DNA of 64,000 nt from Rikenellaceae bacterium (GCA_017935625.1 JAGBHC010000003.1:1-64000), one strand, 5' to 3'. Positions 9,541 through 18,767 are shown, numbered from the stretch's first letter. The notes: generated by a model not told the origin, from the letters alone. Numbers and translations are program-made.

Positions 9541-10503
9541 ATGGAGAAAAAGAACTTTACCTATTCGGGGCGGAAAGCCAATGGCTTCGCGGCCCTGTTC
9601 CTGGTGCTGGCGGGGCTGGCGGCCGGCGTGGCGCTCATCGTCTTCGGCGGCGTGAACCGGTTGGACATGCCGTCGGCGTGGCGGGCGGCCGTGATTGCGG
9701 CGGGCATCGCGGCGGTCGTGGCGGCGTTGATTTGCATGGGCGGCTTCCTCATGCTCGAACCCAACGAGGCGCGCGTGATGGTCTTTTTTGGAAAATACAA
9801 GGGTACGTTCTACGAAACGGGCTACTGGTGGGTCAATCCCTTCATGAGTGCCAAGCGCGTTTCGATGCGGGCCCGCAACCTCGACGTGGAGCCCATCAAG
9901 GTGAACGACAGGACGGGCAACCCTATTCTGATTGGACTGGTGCTGGTGTGGAGAATCAAGCAGGGGGAGGTCTACAAGGCGGTCTTCGACATCGACGCTT
10001 CGGCGGCCAAGGACGAAGTGTCCGTTTCGGCCGCCACGCGCATGAACACCCTCGAACGGTTCGTGCGGGTGCAGAGCGATGCTGCCCTGCGCCAGGTGGC
10101 CGGCTGCTATGCCTACGACGACCACGGGGCGAGCGGCGACGAACTGACCCTGCGCAGCAACAGCGACGAGATAAACGACCTGCTGGAGGTGCGGCTCAAC
10201 GAGCGGCTGGACATGGCCGGCATCGAAGTGGTGGAGGCCCGCATCAACTACCTGGCCTATGCTCCCGAAATCGCGGCCGTCATGCTGCGCCGCCAGCAGG
10301 CCGATGCGATTATCGCGGCCCGGGAGAAAATCGTGGAGGGTGCCGTGTCGATGGTGAAGATGGCGCTCGACAGGCTGTCGGAGGAGCAGGTGGTGGAGCT
10401 GGACGGGGAGAGCCGGGCCGCCATGGTGGGCAACTTGCTGGTGGTGCTGTGCGCCGACGAGGCCGCCCAGCCGGTGGTCGATGCCGGAACGCCGCACCGG
10501 TAG
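9541..10503 (+). CDS. SPFH/band-7 domain membrane protein
   Basis: 320 aa. There are two N-terminal hydrophobic segments (about 17-37 and 48-71), then an SPFH domain starting at EPNEARVMVFFGKYKGT and YWWVNPF. This is followed by a helical region (EINDLLEVRLNERL, then GIEVVEARINYLAYAPEIA, then RRQQADAIIAAREKIVEGAV) typical of stomatin/flotillin-like proteins. Family members form membrane-associated oligomers; the role here is unknown. It precedes the sirtuin gene by about 90 nt on the same strand and may be cotranscribed with it. Confidence 0.88.
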   Translation: MEKKNFTYSGRKANGFAALFLVLAGLAAGVALIVFGGVNRLDMPSAWRAAVIAAGIAAVVAALICMGGFLMLEPNEARVMVFFGKYKGTFYETGYWWVNPFMSAKRVSMRARNLDVEPIKVNDRTGNPILIGLVLVWRIKQGEVYKAVFDIDASAAKDEVSVSAATRMNTLERFVRVQSDAALRQVAGCYAYDDHGASGDELTLRSNSDEINDLLEVRLNERLDMAGIEVVEARINYLAYAPEIAAVMLRRQQADAIIAAREKIVEGAVSMVKMALDRLSEEQVVELDGESRAAMVGNLLVVLCADEAAQPVVDAGTPHR

Positions 10504-10593
10504 CGCCGGGCGGGGCTCGCGGCTGCCGGCAGTCGGAGACCGCGGACCGGGACGGAAAAGAACGGAATACGGAGAACGAAACTGGGGATACCT

Positions 10594-11292
10594 ATGAAGA
10601 ACGTAGTGGTTTTTACGGGTGCGGGCGTGAGTGCCGACAGCGGACTGTCCACCTTCAGGGACAGCGACGGGCTGTGGGCCGAGTACCGCATCGAGGATGT
10701 CTGTACGCCGGAGGCGCTGGCCCGCGACCGGCAGACGGTCATCGATTTCTATAACATGCGCCGGCGCGAGCTGGAGCGCGTGGAGCCCAATGCCGGACAT
10801 CGGGCCATCCGCGAGCTGGAGCGCTTTTGCCGGGTGAACGTGGTGACGCAGAACGTGGACGACCTGCACGAGCGCGCGGGCAGCAGCCGGGTGCTGCACC
10901 TGCACGGCGAACTGCGCAAGCTCTGCAGCAGCGCCGACCCCCGGCTGGTCTACCCGATTGAGGGGTGGAGGCAGGAGCCTGATGCCCGGGCCGAAGACGG
11001 GTCGCTGCTCAGGCCGTTCATCGTCTTTTTCGGCGAGCCGGTGCCCATGTTCGAACGGGCCGCGGAGGTGGTCTCGCAGGCCGACGTGCTCATCGTGGTG
11101 GGGACTTCGCTGGCGGTCTATCCGGCCGCTTCGCTGGTGAACTATGTGCGGCGGGAGGTGCCCGTCTATCTGGTGGACCCGGGAGAGCCCTCCCTGGCGG
11201 GGGTGAGAAACCGCGTAATCCACATCAGGATGCGCTCCGCCGAGGGGATGCCGATGCTGGCGGAACGCCTCCGCAGGGAGTCGGAAGGGTAG
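10594..11292 (+). CDS. sirtuin NAD-dependent protein deacylase
   Basis: 232 aa. The NAD motif GAGVSADSGLSTFRD (residues 9-23), TQNVDDLHE (85-93), the catalytic His in HLHGE (His104) and VGTSLAVYPAA define a sirtuin. Tyr53 and Arg56 (FYNMRRR) match the Y-x-x-R pair that recognises acidic acyl groups in class III (SIRT5/CobB) enzymes, so desuccinylase/demalonylase activity is plausible. The usual two CxxC zinc pairs after the HGE motif are absent: only one Cys (LCSS) is there. ATG 10594 gives a chain of usual prokaryotic sirtuin length. Cytoplasmic. Confidence 0.9.
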   Translation: MKNVVVFTGAGVSADSGLSTFRDSDGLWAEYRIEDVCTPEALARDRQTVIDFYNMRRRELERVEPNAGHRAIRELERFCRVNVVTQNVDDLHERAGSSRVLHLHGELRKLCSSADPRLVYPIEGWRQEPDARAEDGSLLRPFIVFFGEPVPMFERAAEVVSQADVLIVVGTSLAVYPAASLVNYVRREVPVYLVDPGEPSLAGVRNRVIHIRMRSAEGMPMLAERLRRESEG

Positions 11293-11364
11293 GGGCCCGG
11301 CTGCCTGCGGAGAGGTTTCCGGGCGGCTGCACGCCGCAGGGCGGCCGTTTTTTTGTTTTAAATA

Positions 11365-11397
11365 TTTGGTGTAATCGCATATAAAGTCGTATCTTTG
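11365..11397 (+). promoter_or_regulatory. Bacteroidetes promoter for nadE
   Basis: TTTG (11365-11368), 21-nt spacer, TATCTTTG (11390-11397), both in an AT-rich stretch. The nadE ATG is about 30 nt downstream. Confidence 0.8.
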
Positions 11398-11427
11398 CCC
11401 TGACGTTTCAGTAAAAGACAAGTCCTG

Positions 11428-13005
11428 ATGAAGATAGCGGTAGCTCAGTTAAACTATACGATAGGCGATTTCGAAGGCAACAAGGCCAAAATCGTCGCGA
11501 GTGTCGAACGGGCGAAAGGCGACGGCGCCGACCTGGTCGTCTTTTGCGAAGAGGCCGTGAGCGGAGCTTTTGCTTACGACCTGCTCAACAAGGTCACTTT
11601 CCTCGAGTTGTGCGAGGACGTGCTGGAGGAGGTCGCCCCCCATTGCGACACCATTGCCGCGCTGGTGGGCACCCCGATTGCCAGCGACCGGACTACCGTG
11701 AGTGCCGCCGCACTGCTGCGCAACGGCAAAATCGAACGCTACATAGGACGCCATACGGTGACGGGCCGCGACGACGTGGGCCATCTCAGACCCGGCAAGG
11801 GCGGCGAGTGCGTGGACATCGCCGGCAAGCGGGTGGCCGTGCTGGTAGGCGAGGATGTCTTCGCGGGCAACAGCAGCAAGTACGGCAACAAGGCCGATGT
11901 CATCGTTTCGCTCATCACCGACGCATACAAGCGCCACAACATCGACAACCGCTACAACTTCTACCGCAAGCTCTCCTACATGTCGGGCATTCCGGTCGTG
12001 TACGCCAATATGGTGGGCGGAAACACCGACGTGGTTTTCGACGGCTCGTCGGCCGTATTCAACGGCCAGGGCCACGCGCTGCGTCTGCTCAGGAGTTTCG
12101 ACGAGGATTATGCTGTGGTGGACCTCGCCGCCCCCAACGAGCCGGTGGAGATTCCCTACATCAGCAAGAACCCCACCATATACAACGCCATCAAACTGGG
12201 TCTGAAAGACTTTTTCGCCAAAAACGGCTTCAAGACCGCCTGCATAGGCCTTTCGGGCGGCATCGATTCGGCGGTGGTCGCGGCCATCGCGGTGGATGCG
12301 CTCGGGGTGGAGAACGTGCGGGCGCTGATGCTGCCTTCGCAGTTCTCGTCGGACCATTCGGTCGAGGATGCGGTGCTGATGGCCGAACGTCTCGGAATGC
12401 AGTACAACGTGGTGCCCATCACCGAGGCCTACAAGACCATCACCGACAGCCTGAAGCCGGTCATCGGCGGGCTGCCTTTCGATGTGACCGAGGAGAACAT
12501 ACAGTCGCGCATCCGCTGCGTGATGCTCATGGCGCTCTCCAACAAATACGGCTGCGTGCTGCTCAACACCACCAACAAGAGCGAGGAGGCCGTGGGCTAC
12601 GGAACCCTCTACGGCGATTGCGTGGGGGTAATCAGCGTGCTGGGCGACCTCTACAAGCGGGAGGTGTTCGAACTGGCCCGCTATCTGAACCGCGATACGG
12701 AGGTGATTCCCGAGAACATCCTTGTCAAGGAGCCGTCGGCGGAGCTCAGACCCGAGCAGAAGGATACCGATTTCCTGCCTCCCTACGATGTGGTGGATGC
12801 CATCCTGTTCCGCATGTTCGAGGAGGGGCAGCACCGCGAGGAGATTGTCAATGCGGGTTTCGAGGCCAACGTGGTCTATAAGATACACGCCATGGTGATG
12901 AAGAACGAACAGAAGCGCTATCAGTTCTGCCCCGTGCTTCGGATGTCGATATGTCCGTTGGGCAAGGGCCGCGTGATGCCGCTGACCAGCAAATACGGCT
13001 ATTGA
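11428..13005 (+). CDS. nadE: NAD+ synthetase with degenerate glutaminase domain
   Basis: 525 aa. N-terminal nitrilase-like domain (about 1-245) plus C-terminal NAD synthetase (about 250-525). The synthetase motifs are intact: the ATP loop SGGIDS (276-281), SSDHSVEDA and NKSEEAVGYGTLYGD. In the nitrilase half the catalytic Glu is kept (VFCEEAVSG, Glu41). The catalytic Cys of the ICEDxW motif is Gly141 (LVGEDVF), and the LPNYxVFDE segment carrying the catalytic Lys is replaced by HTVTGRDDV. The enzyme is therefore predicted to use ammonia, or an amidotransferase partner, instead of glutamine. The chain has no frameshift and has its own promoter. Confidence 0.9.
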   Translation: MKIAVAQLNYTIGDFEGNKAKIVASVERAKGDGADLVVFCEEAVSGAFAYDLLNKVTFLELCEDVLEEVAPHCDTIAALVGTPIASDRTTVSAAALLRNGKIERYIGRHTVTGRDDVGHLRPGKGGECVDIAGKRVAVLVGEDVFAGNSSKYGNKADVIVSLITDAYKRHNIDNRYNFYRKLSYMSGIPVVYANMVGGNTDVVFDGSSAVFNGQGHALRLLRSFDEDYAVVDLAAPNEPVEIPYISKNPTIYNAIKLGLKDFFAKNGFKTACIGLSGGIDSAVVAAIAVDALGVENVRALMLPSQFSSDHSVEDAVLMAERLGMQYNVVPITEAYKTITDSLKPVIGGLPFDVTEENIQSRIRCVMLMALSNKYGCVLLNTTNKSEEAVGYGTLYGDCVGVISVLGDLYKREVFELARYLNRDTEVIPENILVKEPSAELRPEQKDTDFLPPYDVVDAILFRMFEEGQHREEIVNAGFEANVVYKIHAMVMKNEQKRYQFCPVLRMSICPLGKGRVMPLTSKYGY

Positions 13006-13052
13006 CGTTCGCGCTCCGGACGCATGTGGATAAATCCGTCGGTTTTCAATCT

Positions 13053-13478
13053 ATGAGTGAAATAATAGAACATAAGGGTCGTGTCGTTTCGGTCGATGCC
13101 GCTTGCGGAACGGTCACGGTGGAGATAGTCTCCGAGAGTGCCTGCGCGGCGTGTCGGGCCAAAAGTATGTGCTCGATGAGCGAAACGGAGAACAAACGCA
13201 TCGAGGTCGCCGCGGGAAAGCAGGCCTCTTTGTACCGGGAGGGCGACCGGGTGATGGTTTCGGTGACCCGCGGAATGGGAATACGGGCAGTGCTGTTCGC
13301 CTACGTGTTCCCGTTTTTCGTTTTGATGGCCGTGCTGATTGGCTGCACGGCGGCCGGTGTGGCCGAGACGTGGGCCGGAGTGGCCTCGCTGGCGGCCGCG
13401 GCGCTCTACTATGCCGTGTTGTCGCTGATGAAGGCCAAATTCGGAAAGCAAATCATTTTTAACATAACAAAAATATAA
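13053..13478 (+). CDS. SoxR-reducing system RseC-like membrane protein
   Basis: 141 aa. I start at ATG 13053; a longer in-frame opening from 12951 would overlap nadE. The N-terminal half carries the RseC cysteines (SACAACRAKSMCSMSE). Two transmembrane helices follow (about 80-100 and 105-125). The stop overlaps the rnfB start by one nt (TAATG). RseC-like genes regularly precede rnf operons in Bacteroidetes. A redox role linked to Rnf is inferred. Confidence 0.85.
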   Translation: MSEIIEHKGRVVSVDAACGTVTVEIVSESACAACRAKSMCSMSETENKRIEVAAGKQASLYREGDRVMVSVTRGMGIRAVLFAYVFPFFVLMAVLIGCTAAGVAETWAGVASLAAAALYYAVLSLMKAKFGKQIIFNITKI

Positions 13479-14458
13479 TGGGAGTTTTAGGAATTACAAT
13501 TTTGACGCTTTGTGCGTTGGGTGTACTGGCTGCCGCCATTCTCTATGTGGTCGCGCAGAAGTTCAAGGTGTACGAAGACCCGCGCATTGATGATGTTGAG
13601 AAGATGCTGCCGGGTGCCAACTGCGGCGGCTGCGGTTTTGCCGGCTGCCGTGCCATGGCCGACGCGCTGGTCAAACAGGACGACATCTCGTCGCTGTTCT
13701 GCCCCGTAGGCGGCGGCGACACCATGAAGGCGGTCGCCTCTTTCCTCGGAAAGGCCGCTGCCGAAAAGGAGCCCCAGGTGGCTGTGGTGCGTTGTGCGGG
13801 CACTTGCGCCGTGCGTCCGCGTACCAACAAATTCGACGGTGCGTCGTCGTGCGCCGTGGCCGCTTCGCTCTACGTCGGCGAGACGGGATGCTCGTTCGGG
13901 TGTCTGGGCTTCGGCGACTGCGTGAGCGCCTGCAACTTCGGTGCGTTGTCGATGGACGGGCAGACCGGTCTGCCGGTGGTGGACCAGGATAAGTGCACCG
14001 CCTGCGGTGCCTGTGTCAAGGCGTGTCCGAAAGGGATTATCGAACTCAGGAAGAAGGGTCCCAAGGACCGTCGTGTCTTCGTTTCGTGTGTCAATAAGGA
14101 CAAGGGCGGCGTGGCCCGCAAGGCATGCGGGGCAGCCTGCATCGGTTGCGGCAAGTGCGCCAAGACTTGCCCGTTCGGCGCCATCACCGTGGAGAACAAT
14201 CTGGCTTACATCGATTTCAACAAATGCCGTCTGTGCCGCAAGTGCGTAGCCGAGTGTCCTACCGGAGCCATCGTGGAGGTGAACTTCCCGCCGCGTCCCG
14301 CAGCCAAACCGGCTGTCGAGGGCAAACCCGCTGCGGCTCCCGCAGCCAAGCCCGCTGCCGAACCGAAACCCGCCGCCGAGGTGAAAGCCGCACCCGTCCC
14401 CGAGCCGAAGCCGGCAGCGCCCGAGACCAAACCGGCGGAAAAAGAGAGTAAAGAATAA
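13478..14458 (+). CDS. rnfB: Rnf electron transport complex subunit B
   Basis: 326 aa. N-terminal membrane helix (about 5-25), then the CGGCGFAGC cluster ligands and FCPVGGG, then further Cys-rich motifs (CAGTC, CSFGCLGFGDCVSACNFGAL) and ferredoxin motifs CTACGACVKACP, CIGCGKCAKTCP and CRLCRKCVAECP. RnfB receives electrons from ferredoxin. The last 55 or so residues (from about 14290) are a low-complexity Ala/Pro/Lys/Glu tail, unusual for RnfB. Translationally coupled to the rseC-like gene. Confidence 0.95.
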   Translation: MGVLGITILTLCALGVLAAAILYVVAQKFKVYEDPRIDDVEKMLPGANCGGCGFAGCRAMADALVKQDDISSLFCPVGGGDTMKAVASFLGKAAAEKEPQVAVVRCAGTCAVRPRTNKFDGASSCAVAASLYVGETGCSFGCLGFGDCVSACNFGALSMDGQTGLPVVDQDKCTACGACVKACPKGIIELRKKGPKDRRVFVSCVNKDKGGVARKACGAACIGCGKCAKTCPFGAITVENNLAYIDFNKCRLCRKCVAECPTGAIVEVNFPPRPAAKPAVEGKPAAAPAAKPAAEPKPAAEVKAAPVPEPKPAAPETKPAEKESKE

Positions 14459-14474
14459 AAGCCAAGTAATAGAT

Positions 14475-15827
14475 ATGTTGAAGAGTTTTCCTATCGGTGG
14501 AGTTCATCCATCAGAGAATAAGTTGAGTCGCGGCGCAGCGATAGAGACCTTTCCCGTGCCGGAGACGGTGACCATTCCTCTTTCGCAGCACATCGGTGCG
14601 CCTGCCGTGGCGGCCGTGGCCAAAGGCGACAAGGTGGTCGTGGGACAGGTTATCGCAACGGCCGGAGGATTCGTTTCGAGCAACATCCACTCTTCGGTGT
14701 CGGGTACCGTCACTGCGGTGGATGCGGCAGTCAATGGACAGGGACTCCGTCAGCCCGCCGTCACCATCAAGGTGGAGGGCGACGAGTGGGACCCCGCCAT
14801 CGACCGCAGCGACAAGCTGGTCAGGGAGTGCAACCTCGAACCCAAGGAGATTATCGCCAAGATTCAGGCTGCCGGCATCGTCGGCATGGGCGGTGCCACC
14901 TTCCCCGCTCACGTGAAGCTGAGCGTGCCTCCCGGAAAGAAAGCCGAATTTCTGATTATAAACGGTGTGGAGTGCGAACCCTATCTCACCTCCGACCACC
15001 GTGTGATGCTCGAACGGGGCGAAGAGCTGCTGGTGGGCGTCACCATCCTGATGAAGGCGCTCGGCGTGAACAAGGCCTTCATCGGCATCGAGAACAACAA
15101 GCCCGACGCGATAGCCCATCTCACCTCGCTGGCCGCAGCGTATGCCGGCGTGGAGGTGGTGCCTTTGAAGGTGCAGTATCCGCAGGGCGGTGAGAAGCAG
15201 CTCATCGCGGCCGTCACCGGCCGTCAGGTTCCTTCGGCTCCCGCATTGCCCATCGACGTGGGCGCGGTGGTGCAGAACGCGAGCACCGCGGTGGCCGTCT
15301 ACGAGGCCGTGCAGAAGAACAAGCCGCTCATCGAGCGCGTGGTGACCGTGACGGGCAAGGGACTGGCCAAACCCGGCAACTTCAAGGTGCGCATCGGCAC
15401 CCCCATCAGCGCGCTTATCGCCGCTGCGGGCGGTCTGCCCGAGGATGCGGGCAAGGTCATCAACGGCGGCCCGATGATGGGTCGCGCGATGGTCAATCTC
15501 GACGCTCCCGTGACCAAAGGTTCGAGCGGCGTGCTGGTCATGAGCGGCAGCGAGGCTTGCCGCGAGGCGGCCGACACCTGCATCAAGTGCGGCAAGTGCG
15601 TGAACGTGTGTCCCATGGGTCTTGAGCCCTATCTGTTGAGCAAACTGAGCCGCAAGGGCATGTGGGAGCAGGCCGAAAAGGGCATCATCACCGACTGCAT
15701 CGAGTGCGGAAGCTGTCAGTTCACCTGTCCGGCCCATCTGCCGCTGCTGGACTTCATCCGTCTGGGCAAGGCGAAGGTCATGGGCATCATCCGGGCCAGA
15801 GCGGCTGCCGCTGCCCCTAAAAAGTAA
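14475..15827 (+). CDS. rnfC: Rnf electron transport complex subunit C
   Basis: 450 aa. It carries the glycine-rich GMGGATFPAHVKL motif and INGVECEPYLTSDHR of the NADH/flavin domain. At the C-terminal end are two ferredoxin-type clusters, CIKCGKCVNVCP and CIECGSCQFTCP. RnfC is the NAD(H)-side peripheral subunit. It follows rnfB by 16 nt. The chain lacks the long C-terminal repeat tail of enterobacterial RnfC, as in other anaerobes. Confidence 0.95.
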   Translation: MLKSFPIGGVHPSENKLSRGAAIETFPVPETVTIPLSQHIGAPAVAAVAKGDKVVVGQVIATAGGFVSSNIHSSVSGTVTAVDAAVNGQGLRQPAVTIKVEGDEWDPAIDRSDKLVRECNLEPKEIIAKIQAAGIVGMGGATFPAHVKLSVPPGKKAEFLIINGVECEPYLTSDHRVMLERGEELLVGVTILMKALGVNKAFIGIENNKPDAIAHLTSLAAAYAGVEVVPLKVQYPQGGEKQLIAAVTGRQVPSAPALPIDVGAVVQNASTAVAVYEAVQKNKPLIERVVTVTGKGLAKPGNFKVRIGTPISALIAAAGGLPEDAGKVINGGPMMGRAMVNLDAPVTKGSSGVLVMSGSEACREAADTCIKCGKCVNVCPMGLEPYLLSKLSRKGMWEQAEKGIITDCIECGSCQFTCPAHLPLLDFIRLGKAKVMGIIRARAAAAAPKK

Positions 15828-15850
15828 ACAAAAAGAATATAGGTAAAAAT

Positions 15851-16822
15851 ATGGAGAAAAAATTATTCGTATCGCCGTCTCCCCATGTGCACGGAGGAGA
15901 TTCGACTACCAGGCTGATGCGGGACGTGGTCATCGCGCTGCTCCCGGCTCTGGCCGTGTCGGTATGGGTGTTCGGTCTTCAGACGCTCGTCATTTCGGCC
16001 GTGGCCGTAGCCAGCTGCGTACTGTTTGAGTATCTGATTCAGCGTTGGCTGCTGAAGGGCGCCTCCACCATAGGCAACTTTTCGGCCATCGTGACGGGTC
16101 TGCTGCTGGCATTCAACCTGCCGGTCAATATTCCCGTGTGGCTGGTGATTCTGGGCAGCCTGGTGGCTATTGCCGTGGGTAAGATGACCTTCGGCGGACT
16201 GGGCAAGAACCCCTTCAACCCCGCACTGGTGGGCCGTGTGTTCCTGCTCATCTCGTTCCCCGTCCAGATGACTTCGTTCACCGCCGTGCGTCCCGACGCC
16301 ATGTCGGGCGCCACTCCGCTGGCATTCGTCAAAGAGGCCCTGAAGAACGGCGAAAAGATGGAAAATATTCTGGCTCAGATTAACTACACCGACCTGCTGA
16401 CCGGTTTCAAGGCCGGTTCGCTGGGCGAGGTCGCTGCGCTGGCTCTGCTGGCCGGCTTCGTCTACCTGCTGGTTCGCAAGGTGATTAGCTGGCACATTCC
16501 GGTGACCGTGCTCGGTTCGATGGCCGTGCTGAGCGCCGTGTTGTGGGGCGTCGATTCGCAGCACTACATGAGCCCGCTCTTCCACCTGCTTACGGGCGGT
16601 GCCCTGCTGGGTGCGATATTCATGGCTACCGACTATGTCACCTCGCCGATGACCCATCGGGGTATGCTGATTTACGGTTGCGGCATCGGTGTGCTCACCA
16701 TCCTCATCCGCACCTGGGGCGCCTATCCCGAGGGCATGTCCTTCGCCATCCTCATCATGAACTCCGTGGTGCCTCTGCTTAACAAATATGTCAAACCCCG
16801 CCGTTTCGGCGTCAAAAAATAA
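15851..16822 (+). CDS. rnfD: Rnf electron transport complex subunit D
   Basis: 323 aa polytopic membrane protein. It opens with FVSPSPHVHGGDSTTRLM and has GGLGKNPFNPALVGRVFLL plus the flavinylation motif DAMSGATPL, where the Thr is expected to carry covalent FMN. The C-terminal helices include FMATDYVTSPMTHRG. Part of the ion-pumping core. 23 nt after rnfC. Confidence 0.95.
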   Translation: MEKKLFVSPSPHVHGGDSTTRLMRDVVIALLPALAVSVWVFGLQTLVISAVAVASCVLFEYLIQRWLLKGASTIGNFSAIVTGLLLAFNLPVNIPVWLVILGSLVAIAVGKMTFGGLGKNPFNPALVGRVFLLISFPVQMTSFTAVRPDAMSGATPLAFVKEALKNGEKMENILAQINYTDLLTGFKAGSLGEVAALALLAGFVYLLVRKVISWHIPVTVLGSMAVLSAVLWGVDSQHYMSPLFHLLTGGALLGAIFMATDYVTSPMTHRGMLIYGCGIGVLTILIRTWGAYPEGMSFAILIMNSVVPLLNKYVKPRRFGVKK

Positions 16823-16834
16823 GGAGGAAACGGT

Positions 16835-17470
16835 ATGCAGAGTACATTGAAAAATATGGTATTGGTGCTCTTCCTGATAACCCTCGTCGCATCGGCGGCG
16901 GTGGGCGGAATCTTCAAAATCACCGAGGAGCCCATCGCACAGGCCAAAGCCGCCAAGACCAAGGCGGCGCTGGCGGCCGTGCTTCCCGCTTTCGACAACG
17001 ACCCCGGTCAGGACACCGTTTCCACGGTGGTGGACGGTCTGCCCGTTCTGCTCTACAAGGCCACTGCCGGCGGCCAGCTGGCCGGATACGCCGTGGAGAC
17101 CCAGACCAACAACGGCTTCAACGGAAAGGTGAAGCTGATGGTGGGTTTCGATGCCGACAACCAGATTGTGAACATCAGCGTGCTGGAACATACGGAGACC
17201 CCGGGTCTTGGGAGCAAGATGGCCGACGAGGACAACAAGCTGATAGTAAGTTTTCAGGGTAAGAACCCCGCCGATTTGAAGCTGGCCGTGAAGAAGGACG
17301 GAGGCGATATCGACGCGCTGACCGCGGCCACCATCTCTTCGCGGGCCTATGTCGATGCCGTGGAGCGCGGTTACAAGGCGCTGCTGTCGGTCACTTCGCA
17401 GCAGGAGGCTCCTGCCGCAACCATAACCACAACCGAACCTGCCGGACAGGAAGGAGGCGACAATGAATAA
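16835..17470 (+). CDS. rnfG: Rnf electron transport complex subunit G
   Basis: 211 aa with one N-terminal membrane helix (about 8-28) and a periplasmic FMN-binding domain. The covalent FMN attachment site is in DALTAATISSRAYVDAV, and LEHTETPGLGSKM is typical. An AGGAGG element lies just before the ATG, unusually good for this organism. The Thr/Glu-rich C-terminus overlaps rnfE by 8 nt. Confidence 0.95.
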   Translation: MQSTLKNMVLVLFLITLVASAAVGGIFKITEEPIAQAKAAKTKAALAAVLPAFDNDPGQDTVSTVVDGLPVLLYKATAGGQLAGYAVETQTNNGFNGKVKLMVGFDADNQIVNISVLEHTETPGLGSKMADEDNKLIVSFQGKNPADLKLAVKKDGGDIDALTAATISSRAYVDAVERGYKALLSVTSQQEAPAATITTTEPAGQEGGDNE

Positions 17471-18050
17471 ATTGCAACTTATCACCAAAGGACTTATCAA
17501 GGAGAACCCGACTTTCGCGCTGGTGCTCGGCATGTGCCCCACGCTGGGTACCACCACTTCGGCGGCCAACGGTCTGGGTATGGGCGCGGCGACCATGTTC
17601 GTGCTGATTCTCTCCAACATCGTAATCTCGCTGGTCAAGAACGTGATTCCCGACAAGGTGCGCATTCCGGCCTTTATCGTCATCATCGCCTCGTTCGTGA
17701 CCGTCGTGCAGCTGTGCATGGAGGCTTTCGTGCCCGACCTCTACGCCACCCTGGGCGTCTTCATCCCGCTGATTGTGGTGAACTGCATCATTCTGGGACG
17801 CGCCGAGGCATTCGCTTCGAAGAACAACGCATTCGATTCGGCGCTCGACGGTCTGGGCATCGGTCTGGGCTTCACCTGCTCGCTGACGGTGCTGGGCGCC
17901 GTGCGCGAGCTGCTGGGCAGCGGTTCGATATTCGGAGCCCGTCTCTATGAAGGCGACGGCATGCTGATTTTCGTGCTGGCTCCCGGTGCCTTCATCGCGC
18001 TGGGCTACCTGATGGTCGTGTTCAATAAATTAACCGCTAAATCGAAGTAG
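17463..18050 (+). CDS. rnfE: Rnf electron transport complex subunit E
   Basis: 195 aa, six predicted membrane helices. It starts [21 protein letters not shown] and contains [21 protein letters not shown], the RnfE/NqrD pattern with its membrane Cys. It is a paralogue of the next gene product, and the two form the membrane pair around a buried Fe-S centre. 8-nt overlap with rnfG. Confidence 0.95.
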   Translation: MNKLQLITKGLIKENPTFALVLGMCPTLGTTTSAANGLGMGAATMFVLILSNIVISLVKNVIPDKVRIPAFIVIIASFVTVVQLCMEAFVPDLYATLGVFIPLIVVNCIILGRAEAFASKNNAFDSALDGLGIGLGFTCSLTVLGAVRELLGSGSIFGARLYEGDGMLIFVLAPGAFIALGYLMVVFNKLTAKSK

Positions 18051-18055
18051 TAGAT

Positions 18056-18628
18056 ATGGAATATTTTGTAATAGTCATAGGAGCGATTTTCGTCAATAAC
18101 GTAGTCCTCTCCCAGTTCCTGGGCATCTGTCCGTTCCTGGGCGTCTCCAACAAGGTGGAGACCTCGCTCGGCATGGGTGCGGCGGTCACTTTCGTGATGG
18201 CCATTACGGCGGTCGTGGCCTATATTCTCCAGCATTGCGTGCTGGTGAAGTACAACATCGAGTACATGCAGACCATCGTCTTCATTCTGGTGATTGCGGC
18301 GCTGGTCCAAATGGTGGAGATTATCCTCAAGAAGATGAGCCCCTCGCTCTATCAGGCGCTGGGTATCTTCCTGCCGCTCATCACCACCAACTGCGCCGTG
18401 CTGGGTGTGGCCATTCTCATCGCACAGAAGAATTTCAATCTGCTCGAGTCGGTGGTTTATGCCGTGTCGCTGGCAATCGGATTCTCGCTGGCCCTGGTGC
18501 TCTTCGCCGGTATCCGCGAGCGTCTGGAGCTGGACGACATGCCCAAGGCCATGAAGGGAGTGCCCATCGCGCTGATTACCGCGGGCATTCTGGCGATGGC
18601 CTTCATGGGATTCTCCGGATTGGTATAG
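18056..18628 (+). CDS. rnfA: Rnf electron transport complex subunit A
   Basis: 190 aa, six predicted membrane helices. [19 protein letters not shown] and [14 protein letters not shown] are the RnfA/NqrE signatures. Last gene of the rseC-like-rnfBCDGEA operon; the strong terminator at 18680-18715 follows. The complex couples reduced ferredoxin oxidation to NAD reduction with Na+ or H+ export. Which ion is used cannot be told from the sequence. Confidence 0.95.
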   Translation: MEYFVIVIGAIFVNNVVLSQFLGICPFLGVSNKVETSLGMGAAVTFVMAITAVVAYILQHCVLVKYNIEYMQTIVFILVIAALVQMVEIILKKMSPSLYQALGIFLPLITTNCAVLGVAILIAQKNFNLLESVVYAVSLAIGFSLALVLFAGIRERLELDDMPKAMKGVPIALITAGILAMAFMGFSGLV

Positions 18629-18679
18629 CGTGAACCGCGGCGCGGGGCGGGTTGTCGCCGCGCGGCGGATGAAACAGGT

Positions 18680-18715
18680 CGCAGGGTGTCGTAAAACGGC
18701 ACCCTGCGGTTTTTT
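18680..18715 (+). terminator. rho-independent terminator of the rnf operon
   Basis: CGCAGGGTG (18680-18688) pairs with CACCCTGCG (18700-18708), with an extra wobble pair inside, followed by GTTTTTT. It lies 50 nt past rnfA. Confidence 0.9.
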
Positions 18716-18736
18716 ACGGCGCTTGCCGGGCCGGAG

Positions 18737-18767
18737 TTTGAAAACCGCGGAAAAAAGAGTACCTTTG
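18737..18767 (+). promoter_or_regulatory. Bacteroidetes promoter for the PL11 lyase gene
   Basis: TTTG (18737-18740), 19-nt spacer, TACCTTTG (18760-18767). The chosen ATG (18849) is about 75 nt beyond the expected transcript start, leaving room for a short regulatory leader. Confidence 0.8.
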
